DNA of 64,000 nt from Zygosaccharomyces rouxii (Eukaryota > Ascomycota > Saccharomycetes > Saccharomycetales > Saccharomycetaceae). This document shows, piece by piece, positions 51,314 to 61,588 of the stretch; the first letter of the stretch is position 1, and each line of letters starts with the position of its first letter. The stretch lies in the NCBI RefSeq assembly GCF_000026365.1, contig NC_012992.1, positions 806,001 through 870,000 on the forward strand, in the 5' to 3' direction. A program made the position numbers and the translations under genes. Under the pieces are notes generated by a model. It was given only the letters and a program-made list of their open reading frames with translations, was not told the DNA's origin and did not search any database.

Positions 51314-52771
51314 TTAGAACCAGCCTAGTCTTCTAGTCTTTGGTTTTGAAATCGAACCTTCTTCTAGTTTAGGATAGTTTCCTAGACCATATTGTCTGAG
51401 AACTGTTTCTACGTCGCCAAACGCCTCTCTTTGACCTTGCATTACAACAGTTGCCTTACCAGTAGACCCGTTCGAATTCTTTACTTTACCGGTAAATATC
51501 GTCTCTGCAACACGCTTTATATCACTAGGTGTTAATTTCTCAATATTTGCAATCATTTCTTCTACAGGTACTTTTTTACCATTGAGCTGTACCTGCCTAC
51601 CCATATCTTCTAGTTCTACCAATTTAGATTCTAAATTCATTAACAATGATGATTTTAATTGATTTTTGGCCCTGGATACTTCTTCTTCTGTTAATTCAAA
51701 CTTTTTATCAGCAAACAAATTACTAAATTGTCTGGCAATGACATCTACCACGTAAGCAGCAGCCTGAGGAATGCAGGACACGTTGATGCCAAAAATACCA
51801 GAATCCGAATATGAGTGGTTAAAGGCAACACAATTTTCGATGAAGAAGAATTGATTTAAAACGTGAGTGTAGAGTCTGGAGTACATTCCCTTTCCTGGGC
51901 CACCGGCGCTAAAGGAACCACCACCACCTAATAACGTCTGCAAAGTGGCCACAGCATAAATATCTGGGTGATCAATAGGATAGCTTTCAAATCCAATCTG
52001 AATGTGATAAAGTTCAGGTAAATTACCAAACACTGGTGCTGGTGGAACACAAGTCTCACCACCTTGGTATACCGCAGGGGCTTTTGCAATAGGAGGATGT
52101 GACGACTTCCAATCACCTAAGTGTTTATCTGCATACTCTAGAGCCTGTTCATGAGATACACCAACGAAGGCAGCAACCGTGTTTTCAGGATTGTAAAATT
52201 TGTTTCTATAATCTGCCAAATAATATTTGGAAATGGAGGGAACCAACTCACGGGGGCACAACAATGGTGAGCCTAGTGTCTCCCCACCATATGCTGTAGT
52301 ATGTAATAATTCAGGTAAAATCATTTCAGGTTTCAACCATACTTCATCAATTTCATACTCTGCTGTCATTTTTTGTTCATCTACTTCCTCCTGTTTTATC
52401 AGCGGATACCTTACAGTTTCACTCATCAAGTTCAGCATTTTATCCACATCTTGGTTAAAAACAGAGGCCTGATACATCATATTTTCTCTAGAGGAAGTAC
52501 ATTGATAATTACCACCTAATAATTCCAAAGTTTCAGCCATAGTTCTCCCGTCAACATGTTCCGAAGATTTGAAGGCAAGTCTATCAAGGATGTGTGTGCA
52601 ACCCTTCAAATTTCTAGTCTCGTAACGGGATCCAGCACCAACATATAGCCCCAAGGCGCTGAAATGACCAGGTGTGCTAGAAGTGGCCACTTTAAGACCA
52701 TTAGGTAATTGGGTCAGGCGAAAGGAGTTATTAGCAATCTGCGAATACAATCGGGTTGAATTTCTGAGCAT
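51314..52771 (-). CDS. MAS2: Mitochondrial processing peptidase alpha subunit
   Basis: 485 residues from ATG 52771 (S. cerevisiae Mas2, YHR024C, 482). This start gives [19 protein letters not shown], a presequence; no upstream ATG exists in frame. The alpha subunit binds presequences and works with the catalytic beta subunit Mas1 to remove them in the matrix. It carries the substrate-binding glycine-rich loop [22 protein letters not shown] (here [12 protein letters not shown] then [10 protein letters not shown]) and [14 protein letters not shown], but lacks the HxxEH zinc motif of the beta subunit. The C-terminal GWF matches the S. cerevisiae end. Confidence 0.97.
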   Translation of the reverse strand: MLRNSTRLYSQIANNSFRLTQLPNGLKVATSSTPGHFSALGLYVGAGSRYETRNLKGCTHILDRLAFKSSEHVDGRTMAETLELLGGNYQCTSSRENMMYQASVFNQDVDKMLNLMSETVRYPLIKQEEVDEQKMTAEYEIDEVWLKPEMILPELLHTTAYGGETLGSPLLCPRELVPSISKYYLADYRNKFYNPENTVAAFVGVSHEQALEYADKHLGDWKSSHPPIAKAPAVYQGGETCVPPAPVFGNLPELYHIQIGFESYPIDHPDIYAVATLQTLLGGGGSFSAGGPGKGMYSRLYTHVLNQFFFIENCVAFNHSYSDSGIFGINVSCIPQAAAYVVDVIARQFSNLFADKKFELTEEEVSRAKNQLKSSLLMNLESKLVELEDMGRQVQLNGKKVPVEEMIANIEKLTPSDIKRVAETIFTGKVKNSNGSTGKATVVMQGQREAFGDVETVLRQYGLGNYPKLEEGSISKPKTRRLGWF

Positions 52772-53290
52772 AGTGTGGGGACAGGAAAATATCAAACGCC
52801 TTAGTCTATAAGCAAATAGTCTTCAAGGCACCCTTTTATTTGATCTTACATATATATTTGAATCATTTACATAAAATTTCAGTTAATTTGAACTTCGAAC
52901 ATTCCTCTATTTAATTTCAAATTTCCTCTTATAGCTAATTACTTGTTAAATAGTAGCTGCCATAAAAAGTAACTATGATACGTCATTAATGATACATTGA
53001 AATTACCTAAAAAAGATAATTCCTAGTGTAGTAACTTACCACATTGGGAGGCATTGCTCGTCGAGAGTGACCATTGATTATTCGACATTTTACCTAATTG
53101 GGAATGATAGACGTGCCTGAACGTAAATCCTATTGTAAACTACAATAATGAGCTGGATGAAAACTTCATTTTGATTGAAAACACAAATTCTTGGATCAGT
53201 CGGGTGGGATCGGGTTGGTGATTGTATTTATTGAAATGATTTATATATATATATATACTCTATTTTACAAGATGCTAAATGTAGAAATGC
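52772..53290. other. MAS2 upstream / EXO1 downstream region
   Basis: 519 bp between two minus-strand genes; holds the MAS2 promoter and the EXO1 3' end, including a TA tract at 53242-53257. No gene seen. By comparison with S. cerevisiae this is a junction between the YHR02x block and the YOR03x/YDR26x block. Confidence 0.5.
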
Positions 53291-55123
53291 CTAACCCTTG
53301 TACGCAAATCGTGACAAGGAAGAAATTGATCTTACCGCTGGTCTTGCAACCGCTGTATCTGTACGTTCAATCGTTGGTTTCACCAAAATATTTGCTCTTT
53401 TATGAGTTGATTCACTTTTTTGAATGCCGTTGACATCTTTTGAAGTAAGTGGTTTGCGGGTAAAAGTCTCACGATCACTTTCCTGACTTGATGAATACCT
53501 GAACTTCTGCAAAGCATTATAAGATCCAGTAGTAACGCGGGTATTGGGGCGAAGTTCAGCTTGGGTAGTGATAACCTTGGCTTTTCTATTCCCCTCCTCC
53601 AATTCACTCAAAGAATCGCTATCGTCCTCTTGTGTAGACACACTACTATTCGCGGTGCCAGGTGGCACGAATGAACTTGGTACTTGAGTAAATGCCTCAG
53701 ACTCAGGAATTTCTGTGTCCAATTCACTATCATTCTCTTCGGTTTGTTGTTCCGAAACTATGGGGGGTGTTGTTGGGGTTGTTAAATTATTACGAGAGGT
53801 AAAGAATTTACTTGTACCTGAATCTTCGATAGTGTCACCTCTGGTCACCGACAATTTTCTACGTTTAATTGCCACATCTAATTTACTCTCAACATCTCTA
53901 CGAGGTACCATTGGTTGCGATCTCTTTTGAGTGGTTGGTGCCCCCAATTTTTGAAAAAACGAGTCAATCGAAGACGCTGTTGGAACATTGCTGGCGGAAG
54001 TGTTCACAATGGGCCCTTCCGACTTGGAAGAAAGCTGTAATCTGTGTTCTCTATTAACAAGCCTGTTGTGAAAATTGTAAGGATTCAGTTCTCCCATGGC
54101 GACTAAAGTATGCTTCTCGTGATGAATTTCATGATCATTAACCACACATTGCTTCACTTCAGTCTCTCTATGTATCACATTACCAATACATTGGTACAAT
54201 TTTTCACATTCTAACAGGTCCTGAGGAATTTCATTTAACGTGACGATCTTACGTTTTACCGGGCAAAACACCCTTTGATATTGAAATGCAAAATTGGCTA
54301 ATTCATATTCTGAAATAAATTCAGGTGGAACTTTCAGCTTACCCTCTCTTTGAACATGCAACAATATACGTTCCAGGGTTCTAAACCGTTGAACCAATTT
54401 CATAGCGGTAACGAGCCCAACCTTAGGTATCCCACTGGTATAATCACAACCAGCAAGGCAAACCATGGTACGAATCTCCTGAGGAGTCAACTTATTCAAT
54501 GCGAATTTGTATGGTAATTTACAAAAGTCGTCTCGACATATCTCAATACACTCGCCAAAATCATTCAATTTAGTTATTAAACGTCGACAACCAAATATCA
54601 GTAAATCCGAATCCTCGGAAAGAATACCTTGAATGAACCCATTTTTCTCTAAATAAACCATTTGAGCATCAGCTTCAAAAGGGGCCACCACGTATGGTAT
54701 ATTTTGCGCCTTACAATAATCGATAACACATTTTGCCATCTCTGGAGTCACATCGGCACATTTTTGGAAGTATTCCATTGCATTCCTTCTTTCGCCGGAT
54801 TCCCATAACCTTTTAGCAACTGCTCTACTCTCTTCACGCTTTTCTCGACGTTTACTCTCAGTTTCTTTCTTAACACCAATTCCATCTCCATCAAACACCA
54901 AGTATGGTTGAATCTTGAAAGATCTTAACATGGCTAACTTCTTGATAAAAAATCGTAAGTATTTCTCAGTAGGCTTACTTACTGCCAATTCATATGCACA
55001 GGAGCAAGCAGCTCTATGTAACCAGGCATAACCATCAATACCTAGTGTTTGACCTTCATATCTTCTCAATGTCACCGGATTTTGAATATCCTTCAACTGC
55101 GGTAGAAGACCTTGAATACCCAT
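53291..55123 (-). CDS. EXO1: Exonuclease 1 (5'-3' exonuclease and flap endonuclease)
   Basis: 610 residues from ATG 55123 (S. cerevisiae Exo1, YOR033C, 702; its duplicate Din7 is 430). N-terminal MGIQGLLPQLKDIQNPV begins the XPG-N domain. Active-site acidic residues appear in IDGYAWLH (~30), VFDGDG (~78), FEADAQMVYLE (~150), SEDSDLLIFG (~171) and GCDYTSGIPKVG (~225), which also starts the helix-hairpin-helix. The disordered C-terminal half retains TSKFF, resembling the Mlh1-binding motif of Exo1, and ends RSISSLSRFAYKG. Acts in mismatch repair and resection of double-strand breaks. The length difference is all in the disordered tail. Confidence 0.96.
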   Translation of the reverse strand: MGIQGLLPQLKDIQNPVTLRRYEGQTLGIDGYAWLHRAACSCAYELAVSKPTEKYLRFFIKKLAMLRSFKIQPYLVFDGDGIGVKKETESKRREKREESRAVAKRLWESGERRNAMEYFQKCADVTPEMAKCVIDYCKAQNIPYVVAPFEADAQMVYLEKNGFIQGILSEDSDLLIFGCRRLITKLNDFGECIEICRDDFCKLPYKFALNKLTPQEIRTMVCLAGCDYTSGIPKVGLVTAMKLVQRFRTLERILLHVQREGKLKVPPEFISEYELANFAFQYQRVFCPVKRKIVTLNEIPQDLLECEKLYQCIGNVIHRETEVKQCVVNDHEIHHEKHTLVAMGELNPYNFHNRLVNREHRLQLSSKSEGPIVNTSASNVPTASSIDSFFQKLGAPTTQKRSQPMVPRRDVESKLDVAIKRRKLSVTRGDTIEDSGTSKFFTSRNNLTTPTTPPIVSEQQTEENDSELDTEIPESEAFTQVPSSFVPPGTANSSVSTQEDDSDSLSELEEGNRKAKVITTQAELRPNTRVTTGSYNALQKFRYSSSQESDRETFTRKPLTSKDVNGIQKSESTHKRANILVKPTIERTDTAVARPAVRSISSLSRFAYKG

Positions 55124-55387
55124 AATCTGCACTTAGAACAACTCAAAAGACCCAATTGCTACTGTAACAAATCTTTTTCAAAGACTAGCGCTTGTCATCA
55201 AGCTCTTGTTGTACCGCGAAGTGGTTGTGATTATCGAAGAAACGCGTCACAAAGGCGATATGCTCTTGCTATATAATGCGATGTGACCTTCACGCGTAAA
55301 GACGTCCTTAGGACACAGTTATATAAACGATGGTTACTTGATGTGCATTAAATTTATAAGAAAATAGTTACAGGCTTATTCACAGTC
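55124..55387 (-). promoter_or_regulatory. EXO1 upstream region
   Basis: 264 bp between EXO1 and AKR1, both on the minus strand. Two ACGCGT MluI-cell-cycle-box-type motifs are close: ACGCGTC at 55240-55246 and CACGCGTAA at 55292-55300. MCB elements bound by MBF drive G1/S expression of DNA replication and repair genes, which would fit EXO1. Confidence 0.55.
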
Positions 55388-57667
55388 TTAATTGCTGTGC
55401 TTTGGCGGTAGTGAGAAAAGTTTGTAGTAATCGACTTCTTGACCTCCGAGTAAAGCCCTTGAAGTGGCCGGTGAGAGCAAGATTCTACGCCATAGAGGAG
55501 CTGTCACATCACTCGTGAGCCAAAAATCTTTCCAATTGGTCTTCCAGCCATAGTTAGTTGGAGAAGACACTGTAAGAGATCTTTTAGCTCCAGAAGCAGA
55601 ATGTGACATGCCAAAGGTTTCCTTGATAACCATGAGCCATTGATCCACACCTGTAAGAGCGCAGCATATGCCGAAACAATTCTTTGATCTTTTCAGACCA
55701 GAGCCGGTAGAAGTGATAGTTTGATTCAAAGAAGCTTCGTTAGATCTTTCTAAATTTGTATTGTCTATTTCACCATTGACGGTGAGCAGCTCTTCTGGGG
55801 CAGTACCAAAAAATTCATTGAAAAGAACAGGATCTGTTCTATTTATCCTACTCTCTTTCATTAACTTGCTAAATTCATAGTTAGTGACACCCTGGAACAC
55901 TTGGAAAAGTTGAACTATTACCAGTAAACCAACCCAAACGGAATGGAAAACGACCCAGACAAACGTTAAAAATGCAAAACGGTCATAAGTGAAACCCAAG
56001 CATAAATTCTCATTCCTCAAAATGGTACATTTAGGTTCACCACCATTGTCAGCATGTTTGTGAACGTCTTCCAATTCGTCAAAATATTCCATACAAAGGT
56101 AATTGAATAATAACATCAAAATTTCCACCAGTAAAATGCACATCAGAAATGCCTTGTGATTTCTCAACCCGATGTCATTATAAACCCAAGGGCAATAGTG
56201 ATCAAATCTAGCCACTAATGAATTACTGAGGCTAGAGAACCGACTCCTTAACGGTTTTTTAACCCAGGTCTCAATGCAGAAATTTTTACTATCAAATTTA
56301 CCAGTGGCTAGCAAATCTTTTATAGTTTCTCTTATTACTTGCGTATTCTTCTCCGTGGGGATACGACCAGGATCGGATTTCACAAGTACTACCAGCAAAT
56401 ATGATACGGCTAAAATTATTATCATAAGCAGGAAATTGGCGGTATATTGGTCTTGTATCGTCACGGGGATTACCCTGGAAATCCAAATCAACATTGGCCA
56501 AATGATACTGGCGGTGAAAAGTCCTAAATACAGTGGTGATCTCAATAACGATGCTGATGTGACCCCAACAACAGGATAACAGGGAAGAATATATTTGTTT
56601 AATAGTTTACCATTTGCCAAACCGAATAATATCACAATTGGTAGTGAAAATAGAAGGTGTAAATGGGAGAAAAGGGCGAATACCACACCTAAAAATACCC
56701 ATGGTACGAAAAATGTTATAATCTTAGCATGAAGGGATTCCCGGAGCAGTTTCTTAATTGGATTACCAGTTGCGTCGAATCCACAATGTCGCAAGGCATC
56801 AACCAAAGAGTACATTGTATTCATCTCTTGAGCGATAGTAAAACAGTCCTTACCATCATCCGTCTTTTGAAAAACATCACCACCATTTTGTATTAAATAG
56901 ATGAGAACGTGTGGTTGTCCTTTCAAAGTACCCCAATGTAGCGGTGCAAACCCACCACGATCCGTCACTTTGGCGTATGATCCAAACTTCAGTAGAGAAT
57001 CCACGGTCAATGAATCACCTTGATAAGCTGCCCAAAGTAAAGGAGTCCTACCATGAGGATCTTGACCATCAACTTCGAGAATACCTCTGTCAACTACAAA
57101 GAATAGCACATAAAGTACTAACATGATGTTAGAACTATTCACAGACAGATGCAAAAGGTTGAATCCTTGGTCATCGGTCACTCGTGGATCAGCCCCATGT
57201 TCTAACAAGTAATGTACAATGTACACATACCCATAACGAGCAGCCCAATGCAAGGGTGGTGCATGTAGACTACCTGCCTTTATATTAACATCAGCACCGC
57301 GAGAGACCAAAAAGTCCACAACACCCAATCGGTTGTTGATACTTGCCCAATGCAATCCAGTAACCTGTTCAGTTTTATCGTAATCATTATTAATATCCAC
57401 TTGACCGGAATTCACTATTTCTTTTACAGCTGCTAAATCACCTCTTTGACAAGCACTCATAAACTGATCTAATGGTTCTTCAGGTTCTTCCATAGTCGAT
57501 GTAGCTCTGTGAACCATTTCATCATCGGTGGCTTCACCTTCATCTCCAGAAAGTATCGGTCTCATTGAAGACAGTGAAATTTCATCCATATAAGCTTCAC
57601 CATCTTCACCACTCTGTTTGCGTTGGAAACTATCCACATCGAGCTTATGTGGCTCACTTGAACTCAT
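55388..57667 (-). CDS. AKR1: Palmitoyltransferase Akr1
   Basis: 759 residues (S. cerevisiae Akr1, YDR264C, 764). The N-terminal part has about six ankyrin repeats (residues ~75-300; GLHWASINNRLGVVDFLVSRG, split GLHWASINNR/LGVVDFLVSRG, is typical). Several membrane segments follow, with the cysteine-rich DHHC-type domain near residues 430-510. The catalytic motif is DHYCPW, the DHYC variant typical of Akr1/Akr2, followed by NDIGLRNHKAF. It palmitoylates Yck1, Yck2 and other proteins at the Golgi and controls pheromone signalling and endocytosis. One gene here represents the S. cerevisiae AKR1/AKR2 pair. Confidence 0.96.
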   Translation of the reverse strand: MSSSEPHKLDVDSFQRKQSGEDGEAYMDEISLSSMRPILSGDEGEATDDEMVHRATSTMEEPEEPLDQFMSACQRGDLAAVKEIVNSGQVDINNDYDKTEQVTGLHWASINNRLGVVDFLVSRGADVNIKAGSLHAPPLHWAARYGYVYIVHYLLEHGADPRVTDDQGFNLLHLSVNSSNIMLVLYVLFFVVDRGILEVDGQDPHGRTPLLWAAYQGDSLTVDSLLKFGSYAKVTDRGGFAPLHWGTLKGQPHVLIYLIQNGGDVFQKTDDGKDCFTIAQEMNTMYSLVDALRHCGFDATGNPIKKLLRESLHAKIITFFVPWVFLGVVFALFSHLHLLFSLPIVILFGLANGKLLNKYILPCYPVVGVTSASLLRSPLYLGLFTASIIWPMLIWISRVIPVTIQDQYTANFLLMIIILAVSYLLVVLVKSDPGRIPTEKNTQVIRETIKDLLATGKFDSKNFCIETWVKKPLRSRFSSLSNSLVARFDHYCPWVYNDIGLRNHKAFLMCILLVEILMLLFNYLCMEYFDELEDVHKHADNGGEPKCTILRNENLCLGFTYDRFAFLTFVWVVFHSVWVGLLVIVQLFQVFQGVTNYEFSKLMKESRINRTDPVLFNEFFGTAPEELLTVNGEIDNTNLERSNEASLNQTITSTGSGLKRSKNCFGICCALTGVDQWLMVIKETFGMSHSASGAKRSLTVSSPTNYGWKTNWKDFWLTSDVTAPLWRRILLSPATSRALLGGQEVDYYKLFSLPPKHSN

Positions 57668-57949
57668 TTTTCGAAAGCCAATATGAGGATCTACTAGTTC
57701 CCTGAAAATACTGCTTATCTCTAAATCAATCTAACGATTTACTTCGATTATTTTCCTTTTAGTCGCTTTATATTTCGGGTTTACACTTTTGATGAGCTCT
57801 TAATCTGCGTCGCCCCTGGCATAAATAAAGAAATGGGATTAACGTTAAAGGTTCCTACAAAATCCGAATTTAAAATGAAAACTTCAAATGACGTTTAAGC
57901 TTGTTTAAATATTTATACGCAATTTTTCAACAGTATTGAAACATACCCA
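57668..57949 (-). promoter_or_regulatory. AKR1 upstream region
   Basis: 282 bp between SHE4 and AKR1 on the same strand. AT-rich, with no ORF; no motif stands out. Confidence 0.4.
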
Positions 57950-60247
57950 TCAAGCTGGGGATCCGATTGAGGCCAATATAATGGGTATAACCTCGGCAAT
58001 ATCTGGATCCATGTCAGGTATTTTAGCTGCCTTGGACAATACGCCAATCAGAGGCTTGTTACCTATGAGTAATGATCCTTGTTCGGGATTTTCCTGAGGG
58101 ATCATTTCCACCAAGGAGTAAAAGAGAATGATTAACCTTTGTCTTAATTCTGCGTCGCCTAATTGGTTCACAAGGACCTCCACTGCCTTGTCGATAAGTT
58201 CTTTCTTAGTCAATAGATCTTGTGCAATGAAGGGAATCGTATTTGTAATATTGGCAAATATAGCAGCTACAGCCCTTTGCGAATTGACATCGTTCAACTG
58301 TAATAGTTTGACTAGAACATCAAAATTCTTGACACTTCTAGGGTTATCGAAATTGAAAAATTTAGCTGCTATGGGCAAAGGATGTGACATCAAATTACTG
58401 ATGAGTTCAAGCGTGGACCTTTGTAAAAGGATGTTCTCATCCAGCATCAAATTCTCCACTACAGTCCAGTATTTGTCCACGGTTGCAATACGTTTACAAA
58501 CATCTTCACCTTCGGAGGCACTAAAAGACGCTAAATTGGTGAGAGCTAATAGTGCCTCGTAACTGTCAGTTGTGCTAATGTGATCCTCCTTGGTTTCAAA
58601 GACTTGTTGTGACTCAGCGGGTAATTTGGGCAACAAATCAAAAAGTGGTCCAATGGCATTCACTGGCGAATATTTAGTAAAAATTAGTGTGGGGTCGGTA
58701 AAAATTAACATCTTCGTCAATGCTCTTGAAGCCAATATTCTGATTACATCCGTTTTATCGTGATCATTGAGTAAATATTCTAGTATCAGTGTGGTGCCCC
58801 CTTGACCGATACATTTGGAAATACTTGGACGATCACGAGTCACATTGTAAATGATACGAACAAATTGCTGCCTGGAGCCCTGGCTCGAAGACGCAAATTC
58901 TGTTTTCGCTGTGGAAATCACCTCTTTATTCAATACGTAGTTTGTATTAAAATTGACCACTTCTTCTTTTGTCTCCATATTGGCTTCTTTTTCTTCAGAA
59001 GTCGGGTTCTTTAACTCATAATACGTTTTCAAGTCTCTAATCGACTTGGAATCAAAATTGCCGCTAGCGTTATAATCTTGAGGATGAGTACTCAAATTGG
59101 CTAGAATAACCAGTGCACCGTAAGAATTAGAATCCTTCAATTTTGCATTAATGAGTTCAACAATTTTACTGCAAAACAATTCTTTAGAACGTAAAATCTT
59201 TTTAACCGCCGGTTTCAAACTCAAATATGCCAACCCCTCTATGCATGCCGCTATTTCATCATCATTCTTGTTCTTTTGATCAATAAATCCGTCTACTAAA
59301 ATACTAGCCAAATTCGTAACGCTAACATTTTGTAATTTGCTAAAGGACCAAGTCTTGATCAAAACCAACACAGAATATATCTTGAAAGCATTTAAAGCTA
59401 ATGATCTTTCCAACAGTGAAATGTAATTCTCTGCAATGTGAACTCTGACAGTTTCATCAATACATGCAATGGAGAAGAGACGTAGCAAACTTTTGGTAAA
59501 TTCTACATCTGCTTCATCAAGAACTCTTTTTTGGAATAGTTCTGCTAATTTGCTCCCCAAGAATATTTCTGAACACAATGCTGTCAGTACTGGATACAGT
59601 TCAGTCAAAATTTCAACAATTAATGACAAGGAATCGTTACCCACATCGGATTCAGCTTCAATGACTAAAGCATCTATGAAATCCAACAATTTGTCATTAA
59701 ATTTTTTCTGATACTGCTTCTCCATTTGGCTGAAGATCAAAAGCATTATAGACTTCACATCCTCCTCCTTAGTACGCCCACATAACTCTCTGATTAAAAA
59801 ACTGACTTGATTAAATTCATATTTGAAATCTGTTAAGAGTTTGAAAAGCAAACTTAGCAAATACTTGACATGACGATCCTCTCCATAATGAACCCTTTTC
59901 CTAATTTCTGAAAGTAGTGGTAGTGTACTCTCTGCATCAGGGAAACTACCAGCTAGTGTATAAACTGTCTGGGATGACAACTCTTCAAATGTGTCCAATG
60001 CCCGGGGCAAATCCTGCAAAATAAGATCGTGTAAATATTTTCTAGACTCACTGTGGTCCTGATAGGATCTTGTAATAATCTTTTCCACCTGTTCAGCACC
60101 TAATTGACTCACAACATCTTCAGGGGCGGCTCTGCCCATGATTTGGTCCAATGCATCGTTATAGCTCTTAGCATCAGTGATCTTCAACTTAGTATCCAGT
60201 TGAGAACTCAATTCATGCACGGTCTTTAAATCATTAGATTCAGACAT
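57950..60247 (-). CDS. SHE4: UCS-domain myosin chaperone She4
   Basis: 765 residues (S. cerevisiae She4, YOR035C, 789). All-helical armadillo-like protein; the C-terminal ~400 residues form the UCS domain (blocks such as RQQFVRIIYNVTRDRPSISK and STLELISNLMSHPLP). She4 binds myosin motor domains and is needed for folding and function of myosins, for actin organisation and for ASH1 mRNA localisation. Its client class is represented in this window by MYO1, though about 7 kb away and not co-regulated as far as the sequence shows. It is divergent from PEX10 with about 200 bp between starts. Confidence 0.93.
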   Translation of the reverse strand: MSESNDLKTVHELSSQLDTKLKITDAKSYNDALDQIMGRAAPEDVVSQLGAEQVEKIITRSYQDHSESRKYLHDLILQDLPRALDTFEELSSQTVYTLAGSFPDAESTLPLLSEIRKRVHYGEDRHVKYLLSLLFKLLTDFKYEFNQVSFLIRELCGRTKEEDVKSIMLLIFSQMEKQYQKKFNDKLLDFIDALVIEAESDVGNDSLSLIVEILTELYPVLTALCSEIFLGSKLAELFQKRVLDEADVEFTKSLLRLFSIACIDETVRVHIAENYISLLERSLALNAFKIYSVLVLIKTWSFSKLQNVSVTNLASILVDGFIDQKNKNDDEIAACIEGLAYLSLKPAVKKILRSKELFCSKIVELINAKLKDSNSYGALVILANLSTHPQDYNASGNFDSKSIRDLKTYYELKNPTSEEKEANMETKEEVVNFNTNYVLNKEVISTAKTEFASSSQGSRQQFVRIIYNVTRDRPSISKCIGQGGTTLILEYLLNDHDKTDVIRILASRALTKMLIFTDPTLIFTKYSPVNAIGPLFDLLPKLPAESQQVFETKEDHISTTDSYEALLALTNLASFSASEGEDVCKRIATVDKYWTVVENLMLDENILLQRSTLELISNLMSHPLPIAAKFFNFDNPRSVKNFDVLVKLLQLNDVNSQRAVAAIFANITNTIPFIAQDLLTKKELIDKAVEVLVNQLGDAELRQRLIILFYSLVEMIPQENPEQGSLLIGNKPLIGVLSKAAKIPDMDPDIAEVIPIILASIGSPA

Positions 60248-60448
60248 TATTGGCTCACCACAACTCAGTTGCCTTTTGCTTTCTTAGATGTACAATAAGG
60301 TTAAGTATTGTCGTTCTTAACTAGTAATGCGGTTCGGTTTAACTCAGACATGCACAAGAGTTCTTCAATAATAAAGGCTGCAGTTGAAAGGAATAACCCA
60401 TATAGAATTTATCCCGAATCGTCACTGACAGGCTTTGCTTTATCGACT

Positions 60449-61523
60449 ATGGAGGATGGCCAGAAGCCCCAGCAATTGAAAGATAAGTCCACTGTGGACT
60501 CCGCATTGTTGCTGCCGTTTGCAGATGCACCAAGTATAGGTATGTCAGACTAGTTGTAGAGCCATAATCCTGTTCCCAATAGCCCATATACTAACCTTGT
60601 TTCTAGTCCAGGCACATCAAAAAGACGATCAGATAGAGTCTACACTGTCAGGTAAAATCGAAGAAGTGGTCAAGAGCTTAAAAGGACAACTTTATTTGAA
60701 TGAGCATCCAAAAGAAATATCAATCGCTGTGAAATTGCTTTATCTGAGCCTTACGACCCTTGTTGGTAATAGGACACTGGGTGAAGAGTATGTCGATCTA
60801 ATATACATCAATAACAGGGGCAACCGGTTGGTACAAAGATACAAGAAACTTTTATTCATTCTTACATATACGTTAGGACCATATTTGGGGTCAAAAATAC
60901 TAAAAAGATGGAGCAAAAGCCAAGAAGAATCGGAGGATCATGATGAAAAGAAAATGTCATGGAAGGATATTACAAATACGCTTTTAAACGTTCATATGAT
61001 GATATTTTATTTCAAAGGTGCTTATTACGATATTTTCAAAAGAGTGTTTGGACTTAGATATGCCATTGGTCACAAAGTGGAAGATGAGGAGTCCAAATTC
61101 AGACAAACAAGCTCCAACAGTTACAAGATCTTAGGGTATTTTTTGTTATTCCAGAGTGTGTTTAAAGGTGTGCCGGCAATATTGCAACAGCTCAAATCAT
61201 TATTAGGACAAACTAGCAAATCTCTAAGCAACTTAGAGAGCGAAAAACATTTGAAAGGCGGGAGAGACCAGAGTGAAATTAAGGGAGTCCCCAACGATTC
61301 CCAGATTTCTCATATAAACCTAGAGGACCCATCACAATTGCCCTTTATACCTTCCGCGTCGAGGAACTGCATCTTGTGTCTTAACGAAATGACAGACCCC
61401 AGTTGTCCTCCTTGTGGCCATCTTTTCTGCTGGGCGTGCATAATGAACTGGTGTAAGGAAAGAGAGGAATGTCCCCTGTGCAGGCAAAGATGCCTGCGGC
61501 AGCAGATTTTGCCGCTCAGGTAG
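60449..61523 (+). CDS. PEX10: Peroxisomal RING E3 ligase Pex10, with intron
   Basis: Join of 60449-60539 and 60607-61523, giving 335 residues (S. cerevisiae Pex10, YDR265W, 337). Splicing restores FADAPSIVQAHQKD, continuous with the family; without it the frame stops soon after the conserved FADAPSI. The start at 60449 (MEDGQKPQQL) gives the family length; an in-frame ATG at 60350 would add 33 residues. Membrane segments precede the C-terminal RING: CILC near residue 283, then CGHLFCWAC and CPLCRQRC. Pex10 works with Pex2 and Pex12 to ubiquitinate the import receptor Pex5 for recycling. Confidence 0.95.
60540..60606 (+). other. PEX10: PEX10 intron (67 nt)
   Basis: GTATGT at 60540-60545, TACTAAC near 60590-60596, and TAG ending at 60606. 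It interrupts a valine codon after its first base. S. cerevisiae PEX10 has no intron to my knowledge. Confidence 0.93.
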
Positions 61524-61588
61524 TAGTATGTAAAGATTTACGAAGTTTACGTCTATGATAGATTATTATTACTATTTGGGTGCAACTT

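Noticed and set aside
60308..61523. PEX10 as a frameshifted pseudogene (two frames)
   Set aside because: Consensus 5' splice site, branch site and 3' splice site occur exactly at the frame change and restore the conserved protein.
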